A stretch of DNA of 64,000 nucleotides from Lachnospiraceae bacterium G41 (GCA_900100245.1 FNEU01000003.1:62001-126000), one strand, 5' to 3'; shown: positions 1-10,799, counted from the first letter of the stretch. Numbers and translations: made by a program. The notes: a model not told the origin generated them from the sequence alone.

Positions 1-243
1 CCGATTTCAACCATGGTTTTCCACTTCGAAAACAATGCAACCGGTTCAGGTATGGGTACAGCCGGTCTGGTAGGACCTATAAATGCATTCCAGGTTATGA
101 CGGCAAACGGAACACCCGCATGGCTTGTACTTGGTGAGATTGCACTTTTATGCTTCATTCTTCCCGGAGTTTTGTCATGGCTTATTTCTCTATTGATGAG
201 AAAGCTTGGAGCCATCAAAGACGGAGATATGAAACTTAACTAA
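1..243 (+). CDS. PTS sugar transporter subunit IIC, C-terminal fragment
   Basis: The reading frame is open from the first base of the window, so only the last 80 residues of a membrane protein are seen. The fragment contains the glycine-rich segment SGMGTAGLVGPI, one hydrophobic helix (ALLCFILPGVLSWLISLL) and the tail LMRKLGAIKDGDMKLN. This matches the end of the PTS_EIIC_2 (fructose-like EIIC) permease family, integral membrane channels that move a sugar during phosphorylation by the phosphotransferase system. The substrate cannot be told from this part. An intrinsic terminator follows 22 bp after the stop. The family assignment is from recognised sequence pattern, not from a search. Confidence 0.75.
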   Translation, partial: PISTMVFHFENNATGSGMGTAGLVGPINAFQVMTANGTPAWLVLGEIALLCFILPGVLSWLISLLMRKLGAIKDGDMKLN

Positions 244-264
244 ATTTTCTAAGGATAAAAAATC

Positions 265-295
265 GACTTCGGGAGTATTTTCCGAAGTCTTTTTT
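265..295 (+). terminator. Intrinsic terminator after the PTS IIC gene
   Basis: An 8-bp perfect stem (GACTTCGG / CCGAAGTC, 265-272 and 282-289) with a 9-nt loop is followed by six T residues. It ends the PTS transcript just before the MATE gene. Confidence 0.85.
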
Positions 296-296
296 A

Positions 297-305
297 TGCT
301 AAAAT
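297..305 (+). promoter_or_regulatory. Extended -10 promoter of the MATE gene, very close to its ATG
   Basis: TGC followed by TAAAAT (300-305) forms an extended -10 element. No good -35 hexamer is seen. The predicted start of transcription would be about 312-313, only a few bases before the ATG at 316, so the mRNA would be leaderless or nearly so. No Shine-Dalgarno sequence fits in the gap. Confidence 0.45.
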
Positions 306-315
306 AAAAAACTGT

Positions 316-1722
316 ATGAAAAGCAAACATCAGGAATCGATTGAATTTTATATAAAAGTTTTTAAGCTGGCGCTTCCGATAGCGCTTCAAAGCCTTATCA
401 CCATCGGCGTAAACATGCTTGACACCATGATGGTAGGAAGTTTGGGAGACAATTCGCTTTCGGCGACTTCGCTTGCGAACTCTTTTATAAGCGTTTTCCA
501 GATATTCTGCATGGGACTCGGAATGGGAGCATCGGTTCTCGTTTCAAGATACTGGGGCATAAAAAAAGTCGCAAAAGACGAGAAAGAAGCGGGTGACGCA
601 ACAAGAGCCTTAAAGCAGACGGTCTGCCTTGTAATAAGATTAAACCTAATTCTCGCGACGCTTTTTGCGCTTGCAACATATTTTATCCCGGGCCTTATTA
701 TGAGAACCTACACCGACAAGACAGCGATAATAGATCTTGGTGTTACATATTTTAAGTTTTCGGTTTTAACTTACTATTTTGTCGGATTATCCCTTGTGGT
801 AACGATAGTTCTTCGAAGCGTAGGACAGGTAATGTTTCCGCTTATCGTATCTTTCGGAGCATTTTTCGTCAACCTTGCGATGAACTATACTTTTATCTTC
901 GGTAAGTTCGGAGCTCCGAGACTCGAAGTTGCGGGTGCCGCACTTGGTACACTTATTGCGAGAATCTTTGAATTTACGATGATTCTTGGATATCTTTTCT
1001 TCATTGATAAAAAGATCGCCTTCAGGATAAAAGATATGATAATGAAGACAGGATCCCTTTTCTGGGAATACGTCCGCATCAGTATCCCCGTGCTTATAAG
1101 TGACGGCATTTTAGCGCTTGGAACCAATGCAGTTGCAATGGTAATAGGACACCTCGGCGAGACCTTTACGGCCGCGAATGCGATAACAAGTGTAACGCAG
1201 CAGCTCAGTAACGTAGTTATTTCGGGCGTCAGTCAGGCCGGCGCGATAGTTACGGGAATTACGCTTGGCGAGGGAGATAAGGAAAAGACGATGAAGCAGG
1301 GCTACCGGTTTTTTGGACTCGGACTTTTCCTCGGAACTTTGTCTGCGCTCTTTATATTTATTTTCAGCGACATGATTATAGGTTTTTATGATAATGTCAG
1401 TCCCGAAACGGCTCAGATTGCCAAGCAGCTTATGAATGCAATCTGCCTAATCGTGGTATTTCAGGGCACGAACAGTATTATGACCAAGGGCGTCCTTCGA
1501 GGCGGTGGCGACACAACCGTACTGATGGTTGCCGACAATATCATGCTTTGGGTTCTTGCGATACCGCTTGGAATACTCGCGGGATTTTATTTCAAATTCC
1601 CGCCGTTTTGGATTTACATCTGCCTTAAATCAGACCAGATTGTTAAGACAGTATGGGCATTTTTGAGGCTGCGCAGTAAAAAGTGGATTAAAAAGATTTC
1701 AACGGAGTCGGCAAAGAAATGA
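316..1722 (+). CDS. MATE family multidrug/metabolite exporter
   Basis: A 468-residue integral membrane protein with about twelve hydrophobic helices and the hallmarks of MATE proteins: an N-terminal helix ending [11 protein letters not shown] and a second-half repeat with the GGGDT loop. Members export organic cations, drugs or metabolites in exchange for Na+ or H+. The length is usual for the family. No ribosome binding site precedes the ATG, and an extended -10 element lies only about 11 bp upstream, so translation is probably leaderless. The gene overlaps the next one by 4 bp (ATGA), implying translational coupling to the GIY-YIG gene. The substrate is unknown. Two further MATE genes lie at 14059 and 22108. 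Confidence 0.9.
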   Translation: MKSKHQESIEFYIKVFKLALPIALQSLITIGVNMLDTMMVGSLGDNSLSATSLANSFISVFQIFCMGLGMGASVLVSRYWGIKKVAKDEKEAGDATRALKQTVCLVIRLNLILATLFALATYFIPGLIMRTYTDKTAIIDLGVTYFKFSVLTYYFVGLSLVVTIVLRSVGQVMFPLIVSFGAFFVNLAMNYTFIFGKFGAPRLEVAGAALGTLIARIFEFTMILGYLFFIDKKIAFRIKDMIMKTGSLFWEYVRISIPVLISDGILALGTNAVAMVIGHLGETFTAANAITSVTQQLSNVVISGVSQAGAIVTGITLGEGDKEKTMKQGYRFFGLGLFLGTLSALFIFIFSDMIIGFYDNVSPETAQIAKQLMNAICLIVVFQGTNSIMTKGVLRGGGDTTVLMVADNIMLWVLAIPLGILAGFYFKFPPFWIYICLKSDQIVKTVWAFLRLRSKKWIKKISTESAKK

Positions 1723-1982
1723 AAACCAAACACTATATATACATTCTCGAATGCTCGGACAAAACGCTTTACACGGGCTACACCAACGATCTTGAAAACC
1801 GCTTAAAAGCGCATAATGAAGGGAAGGGTGCGAAGTACACCAAAAGCCGCCTGCCTGTAAAGATGGTATATTCCGAAACTTTTGATGATAAAAAAGAAGC
1901 GATGAGCAGAGAGTGGTTTATAAAACACAGATTAACAAGAGAAGAGAAATTAGAACTCATAAAAAAAGGGAAACCGTTATAA
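1719..1982 (+). CDS. GIY-YIG domain protein, UPF0213 (YhbQ/YazA) type
   Basis: An 87-residue single-domain protein. The core begins with [19 protein letters not shown], where the Y-I-Y and Y-T-G positions form the GIY-YIG signature, followed by the conserved R (NRLKAHN) and the [10 protein letters not shown]-like segment ([14 protein letters not shown]). E65 in the REW segment fits the metal-binding glutamate. Members of this small family are thought to act as DNA structure-specific endonucleases, but their role is poorly settled. Its start overlaps the MATE stop by 4 bp, so both are translated from one mRNA. The stop codon lies inside the stem-loop of a bidirectional terminator. Confidence 0.85.
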   Translation: MKTKHYIYILECSDKTLYTGYTNDLENRLKAHNEGKGAKYTKSRLPVKMVYSETFDDKKEAMSREWFIKHRLTREEKLELIKKGKPL

Positions 1983-1998
1983 ACGATTTCCCTTTTAC
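1964..1998. terminator. Bidirectional terminator between the GIY-YIG and ECF genes
   Basis: A long hairpin (AAAAGGGAAACCGTT / AACGATTTCCCTTTT, one mismatch, 3-nt loop) overlaps the GIY-YIG stop codon. A T-rich run follows on the plus strand, and seven A residues at 1957-1963 give a T tract on the minus strand. It can serve both converging transcripts. Confidence 0.8.
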
Positions 1999-2013
1999 TT
2001 TTGTTATTATCTT

Positions 2014-2568
2014 TTATTCTTTTTCGTGCTTTTCAACTCTTTTATCATTTGCTCCTACAACCATATTGAACACTTTTTTAAGGCCGCATCTGAAAACAAG
2101 TAGCATTCCGAATACCGCACCAAGGATTCCCTGTGCGAATTCATAAGGAAGCTTCATAATTGCGTACTCGGGTGTTGAGTAGATAAATGCCTTGCCAAAT
2201 GTGTAGCCTGCAACCATTATGATGACGCCGAGTGATACGCCGATACCTGCTGCGATTTTAGGGTGTTTCTTTAATACATAGTGAGCAAAGACGGATATAA
2301 CGAGCGCCTGCAAACCGTGTGTTACCAAAGATACAAACATGGGCAGGGGATAAAAAATCATATCTCCTAAGAAAGAGCCGATACCGCCTACAACGAATGC
2401 TTCTAAAGGATTTAACAAAATGGCAGCGGTACAGATTACTATGTCGCAAAGATAGAGATGTCCACCGGGAACGGGTACGCCGAAGGAAGACATAGCTATG
2501 TTCATTGCCATGAATAATGCTGTTACCGTAAGTCTTATAGTTGTGAATTTAATCTGGTTTTTAGTCAT
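2014..2568 (-). CDS. ECF transporter S component (substrate-binding membrane subunit)
   Basis: A small, very hydrophobic protein with five to six membrane helices. The segment VPVPGGHLYLCDIVICTAAI, followed by GGIGSFLGDMI, matches the ECF-type S components of the riboflavin/HmpT group (Pfam ECF-ribofla_trS). Such subunits bind a vitamin or its precursor and pair with a shared EcfT/EcfA module, which is not present here. The frame is open further upstream, but the ATG at 2568 (184 residues) is chosen because AGGAAAGGA lies 8-12 bp before it and the family begins near MTKNQIKFTTIRL. The substrate is not readable from sequence. The gene lies about 100 bp downstream of the GH2 gene, in the same direction. 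Confidence 0.75.
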   Translation of the reverse strand: MTKNQIKFTTIRLTVTALFMAMNIAMSSFGVPVPGGHLYLCDIVICTAAILLNPLEAFVVGGIGSFLGDMIFYPLPMFVSLVTHGLQALVISVFAHYVLKKHPKIAAGIGVSLGVIIMVAGYTFGKAFIYSTPEYAIMKLPYEFAQGILGAVFGMLLVFRCGLKKVFNMVVGANDKRVEKHEKE

Positions 2569-2671
2569 TGTTTTTGTGTCCTTTCCTAGCATAGGACAAG
2601 AATAAAAAAATTTTGATATTATTAAAATAGCCAAATACAGATAAAATTATAAGACCAGATTTGCATTTCTC

Positions 2672-5600
2672 TTATTTTTTAAAAGAAAATCCCTTTACAT
2701 GAACCTTCTCGGTAAATTCAAAACTAAGGTCGTGAACACCCTTAAGCGGCTCATCGAATTTCCAGGTATCTTCCTGATAAACATTCCATATGACGTCTTT
2801 TTGGTAAACGAATTCCCCGATTAACTTTCCGCCTTTAGAGGGAATACCGTCATAGATTCTGAAAGTATGAGGCTCGTTTACAAGCGAAAAGATTGGAATT
2901 GTTATTTCATCCGACCCAATTTCGCCAAAGTCGACATCTTTAAAGCATACCAGGGATCTTTCGTCTCTTGCGGTGGAAAATCCCATTTCGTTTCCTGTGG
3001 AGATTTTTCCTTCCGAATATGTATATGCGCTTCCGTATATAAAATCATAGGGGTCGAGAAGAGCAACTCCGATGCCTTTTATGTTAAATTCGAGTTCGGA
3101 GATGATTCTGACCTTGTCACTGCCTGATTTGGATGTGCATCTTAATCTGAAATCGCCGTCTGCGATTGCTTTAATCGTTACTTCATCGCCGCCCGGAATC
3201 AATTCCGCGATTTTGACGGGGAAGCCCTTGTCTGAAACCGCTTCGAAAGTGATGTTTTTATCCGTGGCGTTTTCGGGATAGATTTTAACCTTCGCTTTAA
3301 CTTCTCTTTTATCAGCCGTTAAGTTTCTTTCGGGGGCGATTATTTCGAGTTTTCTGACGGGGATTTCATCAGCTTTTCCAAGACAAATCTTTCTCGATGT
3401 ATTCTCCTCAAAGTATCTCTCTGCGCCTTCATCAAAAGGAGAAGCTTCTTTTATTTCGTCCGAAGGGAGGCATTTAAGGATTTTTGATGTACCTTTTAAT
3501 CCCTTGGAAGAAATTGAAAGCGTGATATCGCCGGGTTCACTGCCTGCTGCAATAATAGCAAGAAGTTTTCCGTTAAAAAGTCTTCTGGATACACCCTTGT
3601 AGCTGTCCCTGTCGGTGCTGTCGCCGTTATCTAATCCGACGAGCCGTCCGCTTCCTTTTACGATTACTTCAACTCTGTCCGCTGCGTTTTCCACGGGATT
3701 ACCGGACTCGTCAAGCGCACTGATTTCTGCGAAAATAAGATCGTCTGAGCCTGCTTTTATGCTGTCTTTGTTTACGCAAAGCTTAAGGGAAGCACTGTCC
3801 GTAAAAGATTTTCGCTCGGTCTTTGCGCTTATATTACCTTCCTTGTCGTAAGCGACGGCTTCAAGTATGCCTTCTTTGTAAGGAAGGCGGTAGTCGGCGA
3901 TTATATGAAGTCCCGATCCCGGAGCATGTGTGAGTGTCTGTTTACCGAGACTTTCTCCGTTAAAGAAAAGCTCCACATTGTCTTCGTTTGAGCAGACTCT
4001 CACATCTATCATCTGGCCCGGGTTAAAATCCCAGTAAGGGAAGATGTATACGAAAGGCTCTTTTACGGGGTCTGTCCAGGCGGACTTGAATACATGGTAA
4101 TAATCCTTCGGGAAGCCTGCGGTATCGAGCATTCCGAAGTAGGAATTCTTGGTCTGATAGGGAGTGGGTTCTCCGATATAATCAAAGCCGGTCCAGAGGA
4201 ACTGACCTGCGGAAAAGTCCATATCCCTGTCATCGCAGATACAGTTCTCGACACTTTTCGCACCCCAGCTTGTGATGCAGTTTCCGAGAGACGAACACTG
4301 CTCGTCTTCGTCGGAGAGCTTAATAACAGAGAGAGGGAAATGATAGACTCCCCTGCTTTGTACGAGACTTGAAGTCTCGCTTCCGTAGATTATCCAGTCA
4401 GGATGCTCTTCATGGTGTTCCCTATAGAGATTTTCCGTGTAATTGTATCCTGCGACTTTTAGGATGTCGGCGCATTTCTGGGCACCTTTCCATGGCATGT
4501 AATTGGAAGCAAAAGTAACGTGGGCATTTCCGTAAGGGTCATATTTTTTGACGGTATCCGCCAGATGTTCGGTGATTTGGGGAGCATTAACGTCCGCGTG
4601 GCAGTCGAGTATTTCGTTTCCGATACTCCACATGATGACCGATGGATGATTGCGGTCCTGCTTTATCCAGCTTTCGATATCTTTCTCGTGCCAGTCGGCA
4701 AAAAATCTCGAATAATCGTAATCGGTCTTAGACATATACCACATGTCAAAACCTTCGGACATAACGAGTATGCCCATTTCATCCGCTAAATCAAGCACCT
4801 CAGGCGCAGGCATATTGTGTGAGGTTCTTAAAGCATTAACTCCCATGGTTTTAAGAATCTCAAACTTTCTTTTCATCGCGCATTTATTGAATGCGGCGCC
4901 CAGGGCACCCAAATCGTGATGTTCGCATACGCCGTTAAGTTTGACTTTTCTGGCGTTTAACAAAAATCCCTTATCGGGGTCAAAAATAATATCGCGTATT
5001 CCGAAGCGAAGAGTGACTTCGTCGGTATCTTCCCCCGCCGTCATCAAAGCTTTTAAAGTATAAAGATAAGGGTCATCGATATCCCAGATATGCGGATTTT
5101 CGATTTCGTAATCGGTATCGTTTATTTTTTTAAGAAGACAATCGGAACCGTCTGCATCTTTTATGATATAGGTCATAACGGCATTTTGGGCATTCCGGCC
5201 TTTTACTTCGGATTCGATTTTAACAATTCTTCGTCCGTTTTCTTCGCGTGAGGAAACATAGACACCGTCTTTGGCGATGTATGTTTCATCCGTGTTTCTG
5301 ATACAGACATTTCTGTAAATGCCGGCGCCCGAATACCATCTGCTGTTTGGCGCAATATGCGTGACGGATACGAATATGCGGTTTAATCCTTCGCGGATTT
5401 GATCCGTGATATCGCACTCAAATGCGGAGTAGCCGTTTTTCCACTCGCATACCTTTTCGTCGTTTACATACACGGCGGAGTCCATATATACGCCGTCAAA
5501 TTCGAGGAAATATTTACCTTTTTTATCGTGAATTGTAAGATCCCTTTCGTACCATCCACGGCCGTTTCTGTAGAGATCCTCGGAATCATAGATAAGCCAG

Positions 5601-5713
5601 TCGTGCGGAATCTGTACGCTCTTAAATTCGTCCAATCGCTCTTTGACTTCAGACAGCGTCGAATCCACACCTGCTTCAAGAAATTTCCATCCGTCATTAA
5701 AAGAATATCGCAT
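2672..5713 (-). CDS. Glycoside hydrolase family 2 (beta-galactosidase-like)
   Basis: A 1013-residue GH2 enzyme. The N-terminal sugar-binding beta-sandwich covers about residues 1-140, the Ig-like domain 150-250, and the TIM barrel 255-560. E367 in WSIGNEILD is the expected acid/base and E446 in YGSETSS the expected nucleophile. Extra Ig-like/DUF4982-like domains follow, and the last 120 residues look like a CBM6-type beta-sandwich. No signal peptide is seen, so it would work in the cytoplasm on imported oligosaccharides. Beta-galactosidase is the best guess; related GH2 enzymes act on glucuronides or mannosides. The start is preceded by a GGGGG ribosome binding site. An extended -10 promoter and a perfect 7-bp inverted repeat lie upstream. 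Confidence 0.88.
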   Translation of the reverse strand: MRYSFNDGWKFLEAGVDSTLSEVKERLDEFKSVQIPHDWLIYDSEDLYRNGRGWYERDLTIHDKKGKYFLEFDGVYMDSAVYVNDEKVCEWKNGYSAFECDITDQIREGLNRIFVSVTHIAPNSRWYSGAGIYRNVCIRNTDETYIAKDGVYVSSREENGRRIVKIESEVKGRNAQNAVMTYIIKDADGSDCLLKKINDTDYEIENPHIWDIDDPYLYTLKALMTAGEDTDEVTLRFGIRDIIFDPDKGFLLNARKVKLNGVCEHHDLGALGAAFNKCAMKRKFEILKTMGVNALRTSHNMPAPEVLDLADEMGILVMSEGFDMWYMSKTDYDYSRFFADWHEKDIESWIKQDRNHPSVIMWSIGNEILDCHADVNAPQITEHLADTVKKYDPYGNAHVTFASNYMPWKGAQKCADILKVAGYNYTENLYREHHEEHPDWIIYGSETSSLVQSRGVYHFPLSVIKLSDEDEQCSSLGNCITSWGAKSVENCICDDRDMDFSAGQFLWTGFDYIGEPTPYQTKNSYFGMLDTAGFPKDYYHVFKSAWTDPVKEPFVYIFPYWDFNPGQMIDVRVCSNEDNVELFFNGESLGKQTLTHAPGSGLHIIADYRLPYKEGILEAVAYDKEGNISAKTERKSFTDSASLKLCVNKDSIKAGSDDLIFAEISALDESGNPVENAADRVEVIVKGSGRLVGLDNGDSTDRDSYKGVSRRLFNGKLLAIIAAGSEPGDITLSISSKGLKGTSKILKCLPSDEIKEASPFDEGAERYFEENTSRKICLGKADEIPVRKLEIIAPERNLTADKREVKAKVKIYPENATDKNITFEAVSDKGFPVKIAELIPGGDEVTIKAIADGDFRLRCTSKSGSDKVRIISELEFNIKGIGVALLDPYDFIYGSAYTYSEGKISTGNEMGFSTARDERSLVCFKDVDFGEIGSDEITIPIFSLVNEPHTFRIYDGIPSKGGKLIGEFVYQKDVIWNVYQEDTWKFDEPLKGVHDLSFEFTEKVHVKGFSFKK

Positions 5714-5733
5714 ATATAACCCCCAATTATTTT

Positions 5734-5751
5734 ACGGATAAAGATATCCGT
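5734..5751. promoter_or_regulatory. Inverted repeat in the GH2 5' untranslated region (operator or mRNA hairpin)
   Basis: ACGGATA, a 4-bp spacer and TATCCGT form a perfect 7-bp inverted repeat. It lies between the predicted GH2 transcription start (about 5763, minus strand) and its ribosome binding site. This is where a repressor operator or a regulatory mRNA hairpin would be expected. The factor is unknown. Confidence 0.45.
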
Positions 5752-5769
5752 TAATATGTGTACGGTTAG

Positions 5770-5778
5770 ATTATAGCA
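5770..5778 (-). promoter_or_regulatory. Extended -10 promoter of the GH2 gene
   Basis: On the minus strand TGC is followed directly by a perfect TATAAT (5775-5770), an extended -10 element. No clear -35 hexamer is present, as is common with extended -10 promoters. Confidence 0.6.
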
Positions 5779-5812
5779 TAATAAGGATGTGATAGATTAT
5801 TTATTTGGTTTC

Positions 5813-5841
5813 TTGCAAACTATATCTGATATGTGCATAAT
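5813..5841 (+). promoter_or_regulatory. Promoter of the exonuclease III gene
   Basis: TTGCAA (5813-5818), a 17-bp spacer and CATAAT (5836-5841) lie 27 bp upstream of the xth start codon and are divergent from the GH2 promoter. Confidence 0.55.
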
Positions 5842-5868
5842 AAATGTTGATAAAGAGAGGACGGTATT

Positions 5869-6621
5869 ATGAAATTTATATCATGGAACGTAAACGGATT
5901 AAGAGCATGCATGGGCAAAGGCTTCATGGATTTCTTCAATGAAATCGATGCCGATATATTCTGTCTGCAGGAGACAAAACTTTCCGAAGGACAGATTGAA
6001 CTTGATACTCCGGGGTATCATCAGTACTGGAATTATGCCGAGAAAAAAGGTTATTCCGGAACGGCGGTATTTACGAAAAAAGAGCCGATAAGCGTGACAT
6101 ACGGTATCGGAATTGAAGAGCATGATCATGAGGGAAGAGTGATTACCGCGGAGTTTGACGACTTTTATTTTGTGGACGTATATGTTCCGAACTCCCAGAG
6201 AGAGCTGACCAGACTTGATTACAGAATGGTCTGGGAGGATGCGTTCCTTTCGTATGTAAAAAAACTGGATGAAAAGAAACCGGTCATTTACTGCGGAGAT
6301 TTAAATGTCGCACACAAGGAAATTGACCTTAAAAATCCCAAGAGCAATCATATGAATGCAGGGTTTACGGATGAAGAAAGAGCATGCTTCACGAAGGTGA
6401 CCGAGAGCGGATTTATCGATTCCTTCAGATATTTCTATCCCGACGAAAAGGATAAATATTCATGGTGGTCTTATATGTTTAAGGCCAGAGAGAAGAATGC
6501 AGGGTGGCGTATTGACTATTTTGTCGTATCAGAGAAAATAAAAGACAGAATGGTTGATGCGAAGATTCATGCGGATATTTTAGGGTCCGATCACTGCCCG
6601 GTTGAGCTTGATATTAAATAA
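5869..6621 (+). CDS. xth: Exodeoxyribonuclease III (AP endonuclease)
   Basis: A 250-residue enzyme of the exonuclease III/EEP family, which cleaves DNA at abasic sites and removes 3' blocking groups during base excision repair in the cytoplasm. The order of conserved motifs is complete: WNVNGLRAC (metal/DNA), QETKL with the catalytic Glu, [24 protein letters not shown] with the catalytic Asp and Asn, WRIDYFVVS, and the C-terminal GSDHCPVEL with the catalytic Asp-His. The length is normal. GAGAGGACGG upstream of the ATG is the ribosome binding site. The cca gene follows after 8 bp, so the two are probably cotranscribed. Confidence 0.95.
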   Translation: MKFISWNVNGLRACMGKGFMDFFNEIDADIFCLQETKLSEGQIELDTPGYHQYWNYAEKKGYSGTAVFTKKEPISVTYGIGIEEHDHEGRVITAEFDDFYFVDVYVPNSQRELTRLDYRMVWEDAFLSYVKKLDEKKPVIYCGDLNVAHKEIDLKNPKSNHMNAGFTDEERACFTKVTESGFIDSFRYFYPDEKDKYSWWSYMFKAREKNAGWRIDYFVVSEKIKDRMVDAKIHADILGSDHCPVELDIK

Positions 6622-6629
6622 TTGGAACT

Positions 6630-7952
6630 ATGAAAATAAATTTACCGAAAAATGTTGAAAAAATAATAAATGCACTTTATGTGGCCGGATACGAAGCGTA
6701 TGCGGTCGGTGGCTGCGTACGCGATTCAATCCTCGGACGCGTTCCGAATGACTGGGATATTACGACTTCCGCAAAACCCGAAGAGGTTAAGGCGATATTT
6801 AAGAGAACAGTGGATACAGGTCTTAAACATGGTACGGTGACGGTTCTTTTCGGAAAGGAAATGTATGAAGTCACGACCTACAGAATTGATGGCGAATACG
6901 AGGATTCGAGACATCCTAAAAGTGTTGAGTTTACCGCCAATCTTAAGGAAGATCTTTTAAGAAGGGATTTTACCATCAATGCGATGGCCTACAATGATAC
7001 CGAAGGGCTCGTGGATATTTTCGGCGGAATGGATGATATTGATAAAAGAATCATAAGATGTGTGGGAAACGCAAAAGAGAGATTTACGGAAGATGCGCTT
7101 CGTCTTTTACGAGCTGTAAGATTTGCGGCTCAGCTTGGATATGAAATCGAATCCGAAACTTATGAAGCCATAAAAGAGCTGGCGCCTACATTAAGTAAAA
7201 TAAGCGCCGAGCGAATTCAGGCGGAACTTAACAAAATTCTTTTATCAGATAATCCCGCGATGTTAAAGACCGCGTATAAACTCGGACTTACCAAAGAATT
7301 TCTGCCTGAGATTGATAAATGTTTTGAAACAGATCAGCATAATCCTCATCACTGTTACAGTGTCGGAGATCATATCATAAAATCGGTCGAAAATATAGAA
7401 AAAACCAAAGCACTTCGCCTTTCGATGCTTCTGCACGATATAGCAAAGCCTGTATGTCTTACAACGGATGAAAAGGGAATCGACCATTTCCACGGACACC
7501 AGTTAAAATCTGCCGATATGTCAAAGGAAATCTTACGAAGGCTTAAGTACGACAACGACACTATTGACATGGTTTATAAGTTCGTCAGATACCATGACGA
7601 GAGACTTGATGAAGGCACAAAAATCATGAGACGTGCCATGAACAGAATCGGTGTCGAAGCATTTCCGGATATATTCAAAGTCTGGGAAGCGGACCTTTTG
7701 GCACAGAGCGATTATCAGAGAGAAGAGAAATTTGCGAGACTTAAGAAAAACAAAGAGGCTTATGCTGAGGTTGTTGAAAAGGGCGAATGCGTGAGCTTAA
7801 AAGAGCTGGCCGTGTCCGGAAAAGACTTAATCGAAAAAGGAATTCCTTCGGGACCGGCAATCGGAGAGCTGCTCAACAAAATGCTTGAGGAAGTAATCGA
7901 AAATCCCAAAGCAAACGATAAAGAGTATCTCTTAAATAAATATCTTAAATAA
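6630..7952 (+). CDS. cca: CCA tRNA nucleotidyltransferase
   Basis: A 440-residue class II tRNA nucleotidyltransferase. The head has the GGCVRDSILGR loop and the DWDITT metal-binding aspartates near residues 27-45; the nucleotide-recognition segment and RLLRAVRFAAQL follow. The C-terminal half carries an HD domain (LLHDIAKP), typical of longer members. It adds or repairs the 3' CCA end of tRNAs. The ribosome binding site is weak (GGAA), consistent with coupling to xth 8 bp upstream. A separate A-adding enzyme, found in some bacteria, is not visible in this window. A strong bidirectional terminator follows. Confidence 0.93.
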   Translation: MKINLPKNVEKIINALYVAGYEAYAVGGCVRDSILGRVPNDWDITTSAKPEEVKAIFKRTVDTGLKHGTVTVLFGKEMYEVTTYRIDGEYEDSRHPKSVEFTANLKEDLLRRDFTINAMAYNDTEGLVDIFGGMDDIDKRIIRCVGNAKERFTEDALRLLRAVRFAAQLGYEIESETYEAIKELAPTLSKISAERIQAELNKILLSDNPAMLKTAYKLGLTKEFLPEIDKCFETDQHNPHHCYSVGDHIIKSVENIEKTKALRLSMLLHDIAKPVCLTTDEKGIDHFHGHQLKSADMSKEILRRLKYDNDTIDMVYKFVRYHDERLDEGTKIMRRAMNRIGVEAFPDIFKVWEADLLAQSDYQREEKFARLKKNKEAYAEVVEKGECVSLKELAVSGKDLIEKGIPSGPAIGELLNKMLEEVIENPKANDKEYLLNKYLK

Positions 7953-8000
7953 AAAAACTGTTAATCTTAATGCATTGGCAATTGAGGTTAACAGTTTTTT
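7953..8000. terminator. Bidirectional terminator between cca and glpK
   Basis: A long hairpin has AAAACTGTTAA paired with TTAACAGTTTT as the outer stem. A runs and T runs on the two sides give a T tract in both directions, so it suits both converging genes. Confidence 0.85.
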
Positions 8001-8003
8001 AAA

Positions 8004-9506
<1,503 letters not shown>

Positions 9507-9515
9507 CTAATGTTT

Positions 9516-10622
9516 TTATTCAAAATCGAATTTGTAAGGAAGATTAAGCGCATCGCGGACTTCGATAATGTCTTTCTGAACGGATTTGCTTACGGGAACG
9601 CCTTTTTCTTTTCTCTCAAGCCATACGAGGTATTCTTTCTCGCCTGCGGTATAAATTCTGTCGCATCCGGGAGCTTTCTTGGAAGCGCGAAGTGCACGAC
9701 AGATATCTCCGGCGGTTTTCTTAAAAGTATCGAGTCCCGAAAAAGCTTCGGGATCCACTACGAAGAAGAAATGTCCGAGATGGTACATCTGAGGTTTTCC
9801 GTTTTCGTCAACGCCCGTAAGTGCTTTCATAAACTGACCGCCTGCAAGTGCTGCGGAAAGAATTTCAACCACAGCCGCATAGCCGTAGCCCTTATATCCT
9901 GCGAGATCTTCGCCGATACCGCCTAAAGGTGCGAGTGCTGCGGTTCCGTCAACAAGTGCTTTTAAGATTTCTTCGGAGTCGGTCATCGGCTCACCTTTTT
10001 CGGATACGACGGTTCCTGCGGGTGTTGCCTTGCCTTCTCTTGCATAATATTCGATACGTCCTCTCTGTACGATGGATGTAGCGCAGTCAAGGCAGAAAGG
10101 GAATTCTTCGTCTGTAGGAAGAGCGAATGTTAAGGGGTTCGTACCCATCATGTTTTCAACGCCGAATGTGGGCGCGATAGAAGGACGGGCATTGGTACCG
10201 GTCACACCGATTAAGCCTTCCTTGGAAGCCATTGTAGCCCAGTATCCCGCGATACCGTAATGCGTTGAGTTTTTGATAGCGCCGCCTGCCATACCGCATT
10301 TTTTGGCCTTTTCGATGAGCATTTCCATCATCTTATGGCTGGCAACCATACCCATTCCGTCATGGGCATCCATGACCACGGTGGTGGGCGTTTCTTTTAT
10401 GATTTCAATATTGGTGACGGGCAGAAGAGTGCCCTTTTTGATTCGGTCGATATAGATGGGTTTGAAGCGGTTGCAGCCGTGGCTTTCGATTCCGCGTCTG
10501 TCTGATTCGAGCAGCACGTCCGCGCAGATTGCGGCGTCCTCTCTCGGCACTCCGTAGCCCACAAAAGCATCAATTAAAAAGGAATTCATGAGATCCCATG
10601 AAACACATGCACGATTATCCAT
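9516..10622 (-). CDS. Ldh family (YlbC/ComC/Mdh type) NAD(P)-dependent 2-hydroxyacid dehydrogenase
   Basis: Member of the malate/L-lactate dehydrogenase family (Ldh_2 fold), which oxidises 2-hydroxy acids such as malate, lactate, sulfolactate or ureidoglycolate with NAD(P). Visible signatures are DAHDGMGMVASHKMM, the catalytic-histidine segment KNSTHYGIAGYWA and MMGTNPLTFALPT. An upstream in-frame ATG exists (10640), but the ATG at 10622 is preferred because GGGGGTATAC sits just before it; this gives 368 residues. It is the first gene of a likely operon with glpK. The exact substrate cannot be assigned from sequence. The pairing with glycerol kinase is unusual but may only reflect sharing a transcript. 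Confidence 0.85.
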   Translation of the reverse strand: MDNRACVSWDLMNSFLIDAFVGYGVPREDAAICADVLLESDRRGIESHGCNRFKPIYIDRIKKGTLLPVTNIEIIKETPTTVVMDAHDGMGMVASHKMMEMLIEKAKKCGMAGGAIKNSTHYGIAGYWATMASKEGLIGVTGTNARPSIAPTFGVENMMGTNPLTFALPTDEEFPFCLDCATSIVQRGRIEYYAREGKATPAGTVVSEKGEPMTDSEEILKALVDGTAALAPLGGIGEDLAGYKGYGYAAVVEILSAALAGGQFMKALTGVDENGKPQMYHLGHFFFVVDPEAFSGLDTFKKTAGDICRALRASKKAPGCDRIYTAGEKEYLVWLERKEKGVPVSKSVQKDIIEVRDALNLPYKFDFE

Positions 10623-10655
10623 ATGTATACCCCCATTCATAATTTGTATAAGATA

Positions 10656-10684
10656 AATATAATGCAGATTACCTTTTTATTCAA
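10656..10684 (-). promoter_or_regulatory. Promoter of the Ldh-glpK operon
   Basis: On the minus strand TTGAAT (10684-10679), a 17-bp spacer and TATATT (10661-10656) lie 33 bp before the dehydrogenase start codon. Confidence 0.65.
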
Positions 10685-10799
10685 TTTTTAAACTAACCAA
10701 AAAATAATCTTCTGTGGCGGCATTATTAACAATATGCGGTAAAAATCCGATTAATATATTGAGAAGTTTTTTATATGATTTTTCCGGAAGGGGCATATT

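Noticed and set aside
2569-2671. Vitamin riboswitch before the ECF S component
   Set aside because: The roughly 100-bp gap was read for known riboswitch cores and for a terminator or sequestering stem; none was convincing.
4094-4789. Plus-strand frames inside the GH2 gene
   Set aside because: They are shadows of the minus-strand GH2 coding sequence, without ribosome binding sites or recognisable domains.
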